Made by a program: the position numbers and the translations under genes. The notes beneath the pieces are model-generated. The model was not told the DNA's origin, ran no database searches, and saw only the letters and a list, made by a program, of their open reading frames with translations. Shown one piece after another: positions 43,856-56,789 of a stretch of 64,000 nt of DNA. Source of the stretch: Lunularia cruciata. Its lineage: Eukaryota > Streptophyta > Marchantiopsida > Lunulariales > Lunulariaceae. The stretch is from contig OX419759.1 in assembly GCA_948567375.1 (NCBI GenBank), positions 51,375,493 through 51,439,492 on the forward strand, read 5' to 3'. Each line of letters starts with the position of its first letter. The stretch's first letter is position 1.

Positions 43856-46800
43856 CTATTTTACTTGAGGTAACGGAATAAGACACTCGTAAACTCGCTC
43901 CATTCGAGCGGTAATTTGGAGCTTGTAGGAGGTGGGAAGTCCCGGTTTTGCAAGATCAAGAAGATCTCCGCGCAAACTGTAACAAGTTGCAGATGTGAAC
44001 ACAAATGAATCCAAAACAGATCCTGCTGAGGAGAAATGTTTGTCGTAAAAGGAAAAACCGACCGGCCTCTAAAGTGAATGCAAGTAGACTCAAATTAGAC
44101 TAATAAAACGTAGAATATTGGCCACTTGTAATTCCAGTGTTTCTAGAAAATCACGATCTTTCGCCCCAAAGGCAGGTCGGATCGAAAATAGTAGAACCTG
44201 ACGTATCTTGGTCCTAGATTAGATATTACGACTGCAAGCCACATTCCGTTCTTCCATTCGGCCAAATAAAAGAGAAAGAATGGAACCTGACGTATCCTGA
44301 TCCTAGATATAGAGGTTAAGCCCCCAATCCACATTCGGTACTTCCATTAGGAATCAAATTGAAGAAAAAGAAAGGGACAGATAAAACAAGAAATCAAGGA
44401 ACTGACCTCGACCATTCACCAGATTGAATTGCGACTTTTTGTACAGCTTTGAACAATCTGTCAAGACCGAAAATCACCATTCCAAACCTCCACGCAGCGT
44501 CTTCTTGCTGCGAGCGACAAAAATTAAATTCAGGCCCCCAATTCATGGCTGCTTGGTTTCGTGTTTGTTGCAGATACAGATTGACATTCGAGAGGAAAAC
44601 TGATTATAGTTTCTTTCAACTTTCTTACATGACGTTATGCTCGTCTTACCTGGATTGCTTGAATGAATAAAGGAAGCTTTCATGCTCAACTCAAGTAAAT
44701 ATTCCCTTAGTGCTTTATCAAACTCCAGAAAATAACGTGCAAGCAAGTTCTGGTCCTAGCTTACTCCTTCTGCAGACGAGAACTCTAACCAATGGTCAGA
44801 AATGACCTGCAAGTGATACTTATTAGAAAAGCCTACCCGGGCTTCGTCTACCATCATCTGGTAGTACATGATTGCTTTCTCGACCTCTGCCATGAGCATC
44901 CGCCGCTTTGTTTGTGCAGATCTCCCGCGACCTATTCCCGCATCATCCTAAGAACAAGGAAGTCGATTTAAGATCTAATGGAAGTATTTTCTATCAAATA
45001 ATCCTCTAATTATTGCTTATTCACTTCAGCAACTAGCTATGTCTGGTGCAGTTTTCATCCGTTATCTGTGAACGTAGATCATGTTGTAGCTGATCATAAA
45101 AAGTTTGTACAAAGGACATCATTTTGATACTCAATTCATAACCTGGCCCTTTTTATTCCTGGCGACAGATGAACAGCCTACCTCGCTTAGGAATGCCTGG
45201 ATTGCATAACCAACGAGAAGAGTAACAATAACAGCTGGAAACGCTGCCAATATTGCAAAGTTGATTTCATTGGCCCTGAGAATTTGATTCAACTCCAGCA
45301 TAGCCCTGCACTCATTGTTTCAACTTTAGATCAGGCAGATGTGACAAAATGACTAATTGTAATTCCAACCCCACATCTACCAAAAAGTTCAACATGGTAC
45401 GAGCGGAAGACATCTACCTTTCGGTATCAAGCTTCAGCTTTTGAATCTGTGAAACAAAAGTGGAAAGTTGAGGCAAGTTTAGATTGGGTATTTACTGTTT
45501 TGGTAAACGAAAAACGTCAATCTAACAAAATATGGCGACCTGGAAAGCGATCGCAGCTGATGACCAGAATAAGATATCAATTGCTGATATAGATAGATGA
45601 AAAGATACGCACGATTGCAGAACGTAGTTAGATAAAAACGCCTCTTTGCGACCACACACATGAACCAGACCTGGATAAGAAGTGCCCGAGCAAGTTGTCC
45701 TGCAAGAAGATTTCTCAAAGGGTGCACCAACTCTTCCTCATATCTGCACCGTCCTCCAGTACCACATGTGTTCAGCAAAAACGTGCTTCAAGCTTATATT
45801 TGATCAACAACCTTCAAAAGTGCTTCAATTTGAATCCCAACTAACCTCAGTGTACTGGCCTCAACCTCTTTCCCGCGTACAGTGTAAAAGAGGTACAAAG
45901 AAGGTGGTAAATTGTAGAATGTTAGCCATCTTTTGATCAATTTCGCTTCTCCATGTAGACTAAGTGAAAATTTGCCCTATCCTAGTTCCACGTTGTTTCA
46001 CATTGTTCTAATGCTAAGGAGTTGTCCCCTGTTGTTTCTTTAAAGATGACGCAAACTATCTAGGCAGTACAGAGTTGCTAATACATAAAGAGCCCTCCCG
46101 TACCTGGACATCATCACCTCCATCATCTGCTGCTCAGTTAGATTTTCGGGCACCTCCTCGCTTGTCTGTTTGACAAATTCAAGGAGCATTCTGCAACAAC
46201 GGGAAACTTCAGTATGTAATCTGATCGCATACATACTACTCTTGAAAATTTTCCAGGTAAGAGGGTAGTCTTTCTCAGATAAGCCCGTCAGCCATCATGG
46301 ATATTAATATGTGGCTTAGGGACGCTCTTTACCTGTTCAGCGATTCAGCCGTGAGTTGCGCTTCTCCTAGAGAATCAGGTTCGTGATGTCTCTTCCGGAA
46401 AGTTTCAAAAAGATCATCCCTTATTGCTAGGAGCTGTTAACCAACAACTCAGAGGCTTTAGAAAGTGGTAGCGTTGATATTCCTCTTAGTGTACACTCAA
46501 TTTTGTCACAACAGGTTCAGGAATTGCAATCTTCATTCGGTAAAGTTTGCTGAGAAAATACTGCATCGGAAACCTTGCAAGTCAATGAACTGCTTAGGTC
46601 GTTTTGTTTCTGAAACCATCAGAATAACTGGTGAACATTACGGAGGCCGTTAATTCAGTTTTAAAATTGACAATCTCTAAAATATTGTCTGCCTCAGTCA
46701 ACTCAATCTCTTTTCCGTTTGTGAAGTTACCAAGTGCATATACTCTATCCAGATAAGAGAGGAAATAATTATACCGGCTGTTCAACATGCTCCCTATTGA

Positions 46801-49526
46801 AAGTCAGTACTGCCTCCCGACCTTCTCTCATCCACCTCTCGATATCATCACTTCCTCCCAAGCGACTGTGGCGTATAAGCCAGCCAGACGCCAAAACAAG
46901 GCCCACTGCACCCCCCGTGTAACGCAGCCAGTTCCTTGTTATCCTGGGAGGTTTGCGATGGTGGAACATCTGAGAAACATGACATCAACCTAAAGAAGTT
47001 AGACGAGATTGACACTGACCTGATAATCTTCACTGCTATCCTGCACTTCAACTCCAGAGAAATGACACTGCGCACTTACCAGACAGTCTACCATAGTTCG
47101 CAGCAGATCTAGATTATTAAATAGCAGCTCAATGGCATCATCCATATCTGTTCCTTTCCAATCAGACTTGCACTTAAGATCCTCAGAAATCTCATCAAAC
47201 CGAAGACTGATACTTGAAGTCGCTTTGATATCTTCATAGCTGTTTACATCAGTCTGACATGAACAAACGCACAACCCTTGAGTTAAAGAATCCTCTCCAA
47301 GATTCACCCTCTCTGAGCATTGTAGATAAATTAATTATCCTCACCGTTCAGATTTAGATAGAACACTATTTTGGTTTGATCTAAAGCGTTGGAGGTTGGT
47401 TATTTGTTAGTACCAAACTAAGCAAATCAAATTAACAACAGAGTGAATTGATTCACAATTTGAGCTGGAAGTAGCAGTGGCAAATGTGACAATATCAGCA
47501 TGAGCCTGGTGGTCACCTGCCTGAGGTAGATCATAGGAACCTTCCAAGACGACCATGGACCTAAGTACTGTTGACAGCGAAGCTACCATCGCTTCCCGAA
47601 TGTGATGCCCCTTGTTTAAATTTTGAGTCAGATTTTCAACCTCAATGTGGACCTGAATTCAATTAACCAACGATTGATCAAAAGTGAGCATATATGATGT
47701 TAAGCAAGCTCGATTTGATTGTAGAGACTGGAGCATACAAATTCATCACCGAATGCAATGGTATTGAATCATGCTTAACTTCACTGCAGTGACTGGAGCT
47801 CCATGAATTTTGCCCCTCATATTTCCTTAAATTTTCCAAGTTTGACGATGACAGACCTGACCAATTAATGAGGCAAGCCTTCTTTGAACCACTGTGAGGA
47901 CAACCACTCGCTCAGTAATTCGAGTAGTTACTGCTGAGATAAGTCCAGATGTTGCAGATTGCTCCCAAATGGATCCTCGCACAAATCGTGCAACGCCGAG
48001 TACAAATTGCCATGGCCCTCTTTGTAAAATCATGAAGCGGACTTTTGCCGCCTCTGTACCCTGTCCGATACAAAACCGTCGACGAAGTTACTCGATCAAT
48101 TTATGTGTGCCCTATGTCTTATGAAGAACAACTGAAGAACCCCACTCTTGGAAGATCCATGAACTCTGTTTGTGTTTTGGTACCATGAGCAACTACCAAA
48201 ACATCACTTCTGGAAAATCCTGGGCCGAGTTAAGGAGGAGGAAAAGCGTGATTCGTTGCTATGCTAAAAGTTTGAAGATTTAGCTTCAGCATAGTTATTC
48301 CCTCCATTTCTTTTATTACCTGGAGTAAGTTCACCACAATTCATTCCATTGCATTTACTTCTCTTCTTTTATCCTGCCTGCCAACTCTAATGAATAGTGC
48401 TTGAATAAGTATCTCCGCCCTCACGGATATTCTGTTTTCCAGATGGTATCATGAGCTGATAGACTCAAAACGGTGATAGGTCTACGGCTAAAACAATAAG
48501 GATCAATTGCTGAGCATAGTCCCTGAGCTTGAAAGCTAACCTCATTCTTGTGCCGCCAGAAATCGAGGTGCTTGCAAACAACTTGTAAGAGAGAAAGTAG
48601 CTCAGCGGAAAATTCTTTCAAGGCATCCACCACTTTCTCTACATCCACCGTCTCGTCCCCTCTGTTGAGGATCAAAAACCATACTTGTCATAATTCAGAA
48701 CATCAAGCCCTCGGCATACCTTCGAACAGAAGTAAAATCGACCAGAAACTACTTGATGGCTTGTGTCCGGCATGTACGTATTCTCAGCTATTCCAGAAAG
48801 GACATGTTAACTTGCATGCAGAAGAGCTGTCTATAATAAGTTTGCAAAAACTGCACATTTTTGGCCCAGGGAGTCAAAGTTCTTACGTGATAGACGGATG
48901 CCAGGGTGAGGATATTAGAAGAGGAAGCCCCTGAACTGGTGGACTCCGGTCAGTCTTCCAAGAGCTATACGCAAGAGCTACCATGTTGTCCTTCAGGTTA
49001 CTGAGATTGTCTCCAAGATTGTAATGCAAATGGCTTCTCAATCTGCCAACGTTGTCGGATACATTCTTTAAAACTTTCTCAAAGACTGTTTCCATGTCTC
49101 CGACGCATACGTCCTGCTCGCAGATTACACTCCCAGATCCCACATTGCAGAAGGAATGAACCTAGACAAATCAGACTTCACGCGATCAATGTGGGCCATA
49201 CAAAGAGTCCACAGCCAAGACGTAAGACGTACATGATGCAAAGGTCAAGCTCGGGCTTCAGACGAACTGAATAAAATTGTAGCAATCTATCAGCTTGGCT
49301 GGAAGAGTCATGAAGGCAGTAAAATGAAGAAACAAAACCACTTGGACTTGAGGAGCCTGTCGGGTGAAGAATCTCCTACAAAATAAATTTGAAACTTAAA
49401 ACTCAAACGATGACAGCAGGGAAAAGCTTGAGCTATCTCCGAATTCAGCAATCGAACTTCACCCGTTACTCGTAATCCAGAGGAACGCAGATAGATTGAA
49501 TTAATTTTTGACTGGATTGAACGCAT
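43856..49526 (-). CDS. DGS1/NCA2-family mitochondrial membrane protein, 16 exons, about 721 aa
   Basis: Exons inferred by GT-AG sites, frame and family similarity (minus strand): 49526-49470, 49375-49229, 49161-48887, 48661-48541, 48051-47857, 47652-47517, 47312-47020, 46969-46775, 46433-46333, 46190-46104, 45743-45671, 45446-45418, 45305-45182, 44947-44837, 44507-44407, 43976-43856. They total 2166 bases in one frame (721 residues plus stop). The family signature is clear from exon 8 on: SGWLIRHSRLGGSDDIERWM, EQPLLAIRDDLFETFRKRH, MLLEFVKQTSEEVPENLTEQ, HPLRNLLAGQLARALLIQIQ, a membrane segment NFAILAAFPAVIVTLLVGYA, KRRMLMAEVEKAIMYYQ, FGLDRLFKAVQKVAIQSGEW and DLAKPGLPTSYKLQ. Arabidopsis DGS1 is a mitochondrial outer-membrane protein whose mutant form affects galactolipid levels; yeast NCA2 influences mitochondrial ATP synthase expression. 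The first two exons are the least certain. It is longer than Arabidopsis DGS1 (about 600 residues). Confidence 0.88.
44194..44372. repeat. Two-unit tandem repeat of about 90 bp in the last intron of the DGS1-like gene
   Basis: Both units start with AACCTGACGTATC and contain TGATCCTAGAT or TGGTCCTAGAT, CCACATTC and a purine-rich AAGAGAAAGAA or AAAAGAAAG. It lies wholly within the intron 43977-44406. Confidence 0.75.
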
Positions 49527-49796
49527 CTTCACTGGATGGAATCCACATGATTGAATACTACCCTAATCCTGCACTGCTCAGTGCTGCATTGAACTGCAAA
49601 ATAAATAAGATCTAACTATCTGCAAACCTGAATTCAAGAAACGATCGCCACCAGTGGATACATGGATTCCCTTCACCACATGCATAATTTCAAATTCCAC
49701 AATGAAACCCGTATCTGCATAAGAGGCTTTCCAGTTTGAGCTCGTTCACCTACATGCGTGTTGGAGACATACGCAAATTTTTACTTGAATTCCCCG

Positions 49797-49840
49797 CGTT
49801 TCGATTCGATTCGATTCGATTCAATTCAATTCAACTCAAG
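49797..49840. repeat. ATTCG/ATTCA simple repeat upstream of the DGS1-like gene
   Basis: About seven copies of a pentamer, first GATTC with CG, drifting to CAATT/CAACT at the right end. Confidence 0.9.
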
Positions 49841-51401
49841 ATCCAGTCACACAAGACAGGAATCTGAGACGACGGGGAATCTGCAAAAGAGCTGTTTACT
49901 CGTTCAAGTAAACATTTGTCTCCCTCTCCCTCGCCTCCTCCTTCTCCACAGAGCTCAATCCGTTGATTCTTCTGTTCATTGACCAGAATGCTACAGATGC
50001 ACCAAATGTCTGAGAAGGAAAACAGGGGAAAAGGAATCTCGTCTGCCGTTTTAGCTGAAATCTCGTGGTAGTGAAAAGGAACTTAGGAAAAGGGTGTTCG
50101 AATGGGACTTTTGAGTTTTCCACATGAAGAAAAGAAAAGGAATTTCTAGGCAGAGATTCCATTCTCCACGACGAGGAGGAGGAGGTCGAGTCATTGTTCA
50201 AAATTAACGTTACAACCTTATGATGACCTACATATACCAGACGCATCGTTGTGGTAGTGTGACTTATATTGGGTTATACCATGTTGATTAGACAAATGAA
50301 TGGTACATAATTAATATATATTATATTTACATTTATTTATCAAGTCAGGGATATCTTTGATCAGCTATTTGGGCATTTTCCAACAGTATACAAGAACTTG
50401 AACTTGCTTTGAATTGTGTGTATAAGTTGCCACTCTTTATTCATGTGTGTCAACTTTTATCCAAGGTCTACTTTACAACATCCATGGGAATATAAAAATT
50501 TGTAAACATACATAAAAGAAAAATCCTAGCAGAGGTCCTCATCTGATCTGCCCACGGTGAGAGTCTTTGTAAAAAAAATGTTTAACTTCCACTAAATTTA
50601 TCGGATAGGAAAAGAGAATTTCCAAACGAGAGACGGAAGCAAAAAAAGCTTGAAGTAGTTCATTGAGGGGGGCAGGGAAACAAGTTGAAAAATTATGTTA
50701 GGAAATAGACTGTTGAAATCTGCATATTGAGATATATTGTTAGCACACCTTTGTTGGTGTCTATAGGCATCACGGAGTGGAATCGCAAGTCTTTTATATC
50801 AACAAATAAATAAAATAATAAATCATCTGTTTTTGGTTTCTGGTTGTAAGTAAAAAATTGAACCGCAAAGCATAACTCCTTGGAAAGTAAATTAGAGCCC
50901 ATTGAAGACCAAATTGAACTAGAGAATGGGAACTTCTTAACAACAAACTTTAATTTCTGATTTCTTTGAACCAAAAGTGGGGACTTTGATTCTTATTATC
51001 CACCGAAGCAAATCGGAATTGTTAAACTATTTTCTTTTCTTTAACAGACTATGAATTGCATGCAAGTTTATTTTCAATTTTCTCTTCCATATTTATATTA
51101 TTTCCACTCATGCAGTTCAGAAACGTTCAGATTTTCCAAATTTACACCTTGACATCCGAATGGACAATGGAATCTGATCGATCGAACCATCCAAAATGGA
51201 CGGTGAGATCAGGCCATGAGATTATTCTTACATAGTTGCTGTTATATGAGATTATGACTAGTTATCGAAGCAACTCCAAGGCTATTCTTAGCTATATAGG
51301 AATATTGGCCCGTCATTGTAATTCTTGTAATATTATTAGATTCATATATAATTATTGATATAATAGTTATAGTGAAATTAGAATTGCACCTCCTTCCGGA
51401 C

Positions 51402-51498
51402 ATTTGCACCCCTCTCCGCTCCGGACAAGGAGCGACCCGTAGCAAATGCTCGATATGTAATAGGTGCGGGGTGAAAATATCCAAAAAGGGGTGCAAAT
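51402..51498. repeat. Inverted-repeat element, 12-bp perfect arms, GC-rich core
   Basis: ATTTGCACCCCT at 51402-51413 and its exact reverse complement AGGGGTGCAAAT at 51487-51498 enclose about 70 bases. The core contains TCCGGACAAGGAG, which also partly pairs with CTCCTTCCGGA just left of the first arm. The surroundings are AT-rich, so the block stands out. It could be a small non-autonomous element or a structured RNA. Confidence 0.6.
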
Positions 51499-53127
51499 AT
51501 AATTTCCTTAATTATGTGATCTATATTAATCCAAGAAAATCAACGTTATTAGATAAATGGCTAAGAAAGAGAATATAAATCTCAATATTTTGTCTATTAA
51601 TTATTTTAATATAGTGTGTTGATCATTACTATATTTACATCATCTATATTGAATTTGCTAGGGATTAATAAATTAGAAAAATATAGCCACTATCTATTAG
51701 GAGAATCTTTACCTTATATGTCTTTCTATGATGTATTCTATATTATTCAGAAGTAAATTTTCTGAGCTTCTCAATAATCTCAAAATGTATCTTGAATCCT
51801 ACAGATTCCATAGACTCACATAATATTATTAAAAATAAATTTAATTTAATTTATCCTATTAATTTTCATATATATATTTATAATATTTCTATTAAATTAT
51901 AATTTATGAATAAATTTTTACTTAAATTTCTGAGACTAGGTATTAGATGAGTGTTTAATATCTAAGAATAAAAAAGGTCTTAAAGAGCAAGGAAGGAACA
52001 ACCAAGTATTAAGTTTACATGCATCAAACTAGGCACTTGGGTTTTGCTATTCCAAAGAGGTATCTAGGAAGGGATTTCCAAATACCGAATTCACACGTAT
52101 CCAACAAAGCATTTGGATTATGGAAGTTGTACCAATAAATTATAAAATTAAGACTCAAGATAGTTGTGATAAATATATACAACAAAAATGAATTCATTGT
52201 AAATGAATAAAATATTGGTATTGATTAGGGTATAAATAATTGTAGATTAGGAATGTAAAAGATATTTTCAAGGATTTCTATTTCAAGATTTAGAGTTGGA
52301 AGGATGATTGGACCAAAATTTATCAAATTTTTTTGGAAGCTATGTTTGAGATGGATGGTAGGTCAAGGATTTGGAATCCAAATCCTTAATCCACCATTTC
52401 TCATGAAATATGAAACTGAAGTATGATCATGACATCATCAAAGTTATACAATAGCTATTGATGGACTAGTTAATTGCAGCCATCTTTTATATTCAGGTTT
52501 TTGATTGCACCATTTATACCATCAATATCATCAAATGTACCGTTGGATGTGATATTAGGAATGGACTCCCTAGCCTCTTAAGAATGGTATATCTCAAAGT
52601 GAACCTCCATGGAGCTCACTTCTTCTATATTGAGCCTTTGAGCTTTTTAACTATTGTGATAGAGATAGCAAGTGCACCTTGGAGTCTCTATGCTAGAATG
52701 GGTTTTGTTCAACGAGTGTAATCAATACTTGTTTGCAAAATACATATTGTATGAGTTTTGATTTCTGATTATATAGAAAAAGTAAGAGGTGAAATTGAAT
52801 GCAAAAATTGGATTGAGCATTAGTGCTATTGGTGCAAAAAATTTGAGTGGGATTGGGTATGATTAGTAATCACTTCCATTGTTGAATTTGTTGCTCAATT
52901 TAACTAGATAGTTGACAATTGAGTGGATCATATGTAGAAGCATTAAGATTTTTCGTAGATAACTGATAATTGGATGCAAAAGCATTGCATATTTTTCTTG
53001 ACCAAATTATGAAATTCAGCCAAATTTGGGAGTAGATTAAAGAACTAAGTCATGGGTGTGCAATTGGCAAAATTGAGGAATATATTTGAGAGTGAGAAGT
53101 TTGAATTGTTGATTTGTGCTTGGAAAG

Positions 53128-53709
53128 TATAATACTAATAGCTAGACATATTATCTAAAGGTGAAAATTGGCTTTGTAATATCTGAAAGGATGTTATATA
53201 GGATGGACTAAGTAGATGAGATAGAGGTGTCATTAATAGAGAAAGAGCCAAAAACACCTTGAAAACTTTAGAGCCAATTTTGGAGGCCTAAACAGATGAA
53301 TTAGGCCACAAAAATGAAAAAAATCCTCCTCTTTCATTAGATGGGAAGGCTAGTTTTCTCCCACCTATTTTTCTAGTTGAGAGCTTTCAAACAATACTTC
53401 ACACATGCAATTCTAAGCTTCATATTAGAAGATTCCCAACAGATCCCTTTGGTCAAATTTGTTTGACCAACTAGATATGACAAGGACCGACATGTCACCC
53501 ATCCATACAACTAATCTAAGGGTGTAGCTTGCTGATATGTCACCAATCCATATATTTGATCTAAGGGTGGAGCTTCCTTTGAGGTGATCCTCTTTGATAT
53601 ATAATAAAGGCCGATGCTTCTTTGGGACATCAAAATATTGAGTGTTTAAGCTTTGTGTTTCTTCTCTTCTGTTTCTCTTGTGCGGTTCTCATGTCCTTGG
53701 AATATTACA
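53128..53709 (+). mobile_element. LTR-A remnant, plus orientation
   Basis: Starts TATAATACTAATAGCTAGAC and ends GGAATATTACA. It aligns with the LTR of element C, including the TATA region (GATATATAATAAAGG at about 53597). At 582 bp it lacks the extra 5' repeat unit seen in the two 737-bp copies. No clear target duplication remains. Confidence 0.85.
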
Positions 53710-53943
53710 TGAAGTCTCCTTTGAAGCTTCTTGGCTAGCTTCTTGGCTAGCTTCTTGGCTTAGCTTGCACTCTAAGAAGGCAACTTTGCGAAGGAAGCTT
53801 CCCAAGAGCCTTTTATTGCTTCACTATAAATACCAAAGCCCAAGCTCATCTTAAGTATTTGAATTTTCCATCATTTGAGAGCTCCCATATGATCTTCCAC
53901 TATGATATTTCATTCTCCTATATCTCTCCTTGGTCTTTTACAA
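53710..53943 (+). mobile_element. LTR-B fragment with 13-bp tandem repeats
   Basis: Matches the right part of LTR-B in plus orientation (TTGCACTCTAAGAAGGCA, then AGCTCATCTTAAGTATTTG, then TCTCCTTGGTCTTTTACA). Near its start AGCTTCTTGGCT is repeated in tandem three times (53727-53762). The left part of the LTR is missing. Confidence 0.8.
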
Positions 53944-54640
53944 TCCCTTTGAAGGGTGATTCTCACATACAGGTGATGATGAATACACATCACACTTGTT
54001 ATGTTGTTGGATGTGGCTAGAGTTGGATCTTGCATCCATTGGCCTTGTCTTTGATGGATAAACCTCCTACTTAGAGAGGTTTTACAACATGCCTATGTTT
54101 GTATTCACTATGGATAGTATATTAGATGTTGTGTGTAATCTCAAACAATAGGAGTACTTGATTGGTCATTTATGGTAGTGGTGAACTTTGTAAGAAAATC
54201 AAAAGCTACTTTACCCACACTTATGATTTTCTTAGCTCCCATACTTATCAAGAGTGAAATGATGGACTTATTTAGGACTCACAATAACAATAGTTGGTAG
54301 AATCCAAAGCTAATGAGAGAAAGCAGGTGATTGGTTTCCATACTAGTATTGATGCCATCTCGACAATGTTAGAGACATCCAAGCATTAGGTTTTAGGTCA
54401 AGCTATGAACTTGAATTGCTTGACTTGGATTGTGTGTCTTAGATTGGTTGAGCAACATAAGGTGTACATGACAAGCATCACCACTTTGACACTTGTGAGC
54501 TTTATGCCTATCAAGATAATTCAAGCACATATTTGGAGCAATAGGCTGAGTGTGCATATTATTCTTGGTACATAGCCAATGACTGATAGTGATAGTGGTT
54601 TACTTGTGATGTAGTTAGAGGATTTATGGAGCTTATAGCC
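53944..54640 (+). pseudogene. Methyltransferase remnant of the second element A copy
   Basis: Aligns with the C-terminal half of the methyltransferase in the first copy. The motif VIII-like part sits near 54008-54070 (TTGGATGTGGCTAGAGTTGG, then TCTTTGATGGATAAACC). The motif X-like segment sits near 54390-54440 (TTTTAGGTCAAGCTATGAAC). The N-terminal half, with motifs I and IV, is absent. It is therefore incapable of catalysis, but it shows that the methyltransferase belongs to the element and not to a chance insertion. Confidence 0.78.
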
Positions 54641-56789
54641 AAATCAAAGGAAGTTGTTGCTTTGAGGTTATGGACTCTCAAAGTTGGGAGCATGATAGTA
54701 TTGCTCCCAAGGTGATGGTGAAGCAACTAGTCATTGTATACTTGGGAGCCAAACATTGGATCCAAGCTTACAAGTGGAGAGAGAAGGAGAGTTTTGAGGT
54801 TCTTGAGGAGTTATAGGAGTTAACTTACCTTTAGTGTGAAGGACTTAGGTGCTTTGAAGAGACCTATTATTTGGATTGAGTTGACTAGTAGTACACCAAT
54901 CTTTATAGATCCGATTTCCTTATGGATATAGTGATAAAAAAGACATTGATTTAGAGTAGGATTCAAGACCTTTTTGAACCTAGTTTGGTAGAGATCTCAC
55001 TTGGAGAATATACTTTAGCCATAATGATGTTAGCCAAGAAGGATATGCATGGAAACTACATGAACAAGTAGATGTGTGGTGATTATTGTCATATCAACCC
55101 ATAGACTAAAGTTGATTGGTATGTTACATTTACACTAGAGTAGATCCTTGATGTAATTGGGCATACAAAGTTCCCTAGTAATATGGATTTTTGAACATGA
55201 TACCATCCATTACCAATTTGGGAGGAGGAAAAAGCCTAACTGAAATTCTCTATGCGATTGATCCTCATAACAAGAATATATTATATCAATTGTAGTTCTT
55301 ACCATTTGGGTTAAAGAATGCTCTTGTTGAATTCTAGAGAGTCATGGATAGGATTTTAGTGAGATTAGGTTTTTCTCAATGTTATATTGATGAAAATTTG
55401 GTCTAATGCTACCATGAAGGAGCATGATATACACTTGTTTGAGGTCTTGAGAGATTGAGATCTCATTGACTCAAATTACATCTTGTGAATTTTGGGAGGA
55501 GTAGGTTAAATATATCTATCTTGGTAGACTTGGTGTTCAATAGACCAAGGTGTGTGCTATTTCACATATTACATGACTTTATAGATGTGAGTAGAGTACA
55601 AGGATTTCTTAGATTGGTGAAATTTTATTGCCAATATATTAGATGATTTATGTAATCACCAAGGCTTTGATGAAGATGTAAAGTCTACACATGAAAAGTG
55701 TTATAGAGATTTTATAGAGCTCAAGGAAAATTTGACATCCTCTCTTATTCTCAAGAGATCAATTAGAGGATGCTCATTCTAAGTTCATACTTATTGAAGT
55801 ACATTGGGGCTTGGAGCAATCCTCACCTAACAAAGTGATGAATGGAAAGAGTTTGTGGTAACTTGTGCTAGTTGCTCCAACAATTGAGCAAAGGCAAAGT
55901 ACAACTAATATGAGAGTGAGTGTTTGCAATAGTAGTTGAGGGAGTTCAACAAGCCAACAAGCTTTCAAGAAAGACTGCATGATGTGCTTTAATTTTAAAG
56001 GATTATGATTTCATGGTTGTCCTTAAACCTGTACTTGTGATGCAAATAGGGTGAGTAGAAACCCGCATACTAGCCAACATGATCAAACAAGAGAATGTTA
56101 GCATGTTAAGATAGAGAAGGAGATGGTACCAAGTTGGCATTCATTTGCCTTTTATGTGTGTTGGCTCGGACTCTAGTGGTATCTTTATCAACAAACAATA
56201 GAAGTTATTGAGGTCTCAAATCCAAAGTGTGTAGATATTGATATAGATTAACAAGATATTCATGATGATGTCTTGGTAATGGACTATTTTTGCACTAATA
56301 TTGTGAGTGACATACTCAGTGCCAAGGAAAGAAACCATATCCTTCAATGAGCTAGGAAATTCAAATTAGAAGGTAAACATCTACTTTGGGTTTGAGAGGA
56401 AGACAGAGTGCAAGTAATACTCTTTTAAGCTAACCACAATTGGTAAAACATATTCACGGGAGTTAGGACTTTTTGGGATGAAGTGGATATATAACTTACT
56501 TTTATAGTCATTAATAGTAGTGTGGGATGCAAACCAATATGCAAGAGCTTGTTGCAAGATGTGTGGTCTGTGATTGAATAAAGTATCATTTAATGCTCTT
56601 ATGCCACTATTACACCCACTACCTATCATGGGGTTGGATTAATACTAGAATTTGGACCTTTATCCTTGAATGTGAGACATCATTGATATTTCTTGGTTAT
56701 AGTAGAGCACGTCTCCAAGTGGATTGAGTTTATGATACTTCCCAACAAGTCTAATGAAGGGATAAATTATATATTTCTAGATTGGATTA

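Larger units (their letters stand above)
49527..52560. other. Upstream of the DGS1-like gene and AT-rich non-coding DNA
   Basis: 49527-50250 is the likely leader and promoter side of the DGS1-like gene, with a CGATT simple repeat at 49800-49825. A minus-strand open frame at 49896-50246 has no motif and is probably chance. 50250-52560 is AT-rich with no gene signal except the hairpin element at 51402-51498. Confidence 0.45.
52560..56789 (+). mobile_element. Second, heavily degraded copy of element A, interrupted by LTR-A and LTR-B pieces
   Basis: 52570-52730 resembles window positions 10-170 (GAGCTCACTTCTT, TTGAGCCTT-GAG, TCTCTATGCT-GA). From 53944 the sequence follows element A from about 4305 onward: GAAGGGTGATTCTCAC for GATGGGTGATTCTTGC, then the methyltransferase C-terminal part, RT (55100-55640), RNase H (55780-56040) and integrase to about 56789. 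Substitutions are much denser than in the first copy, and RT motif C reads YIDE instead of YIDD. Element A positions 170-4300 are missing, the gap being occupied by LTR pieces. Confidence 0.85.

Noticed and set aside
49896-50246. Minus-strand open frame of 116 aa upstream of the DGS1-like gene.
   Set aside because: No motif, and it cannot be joined in frame to the first inferred exon by a convincing splice site; treated as leader.
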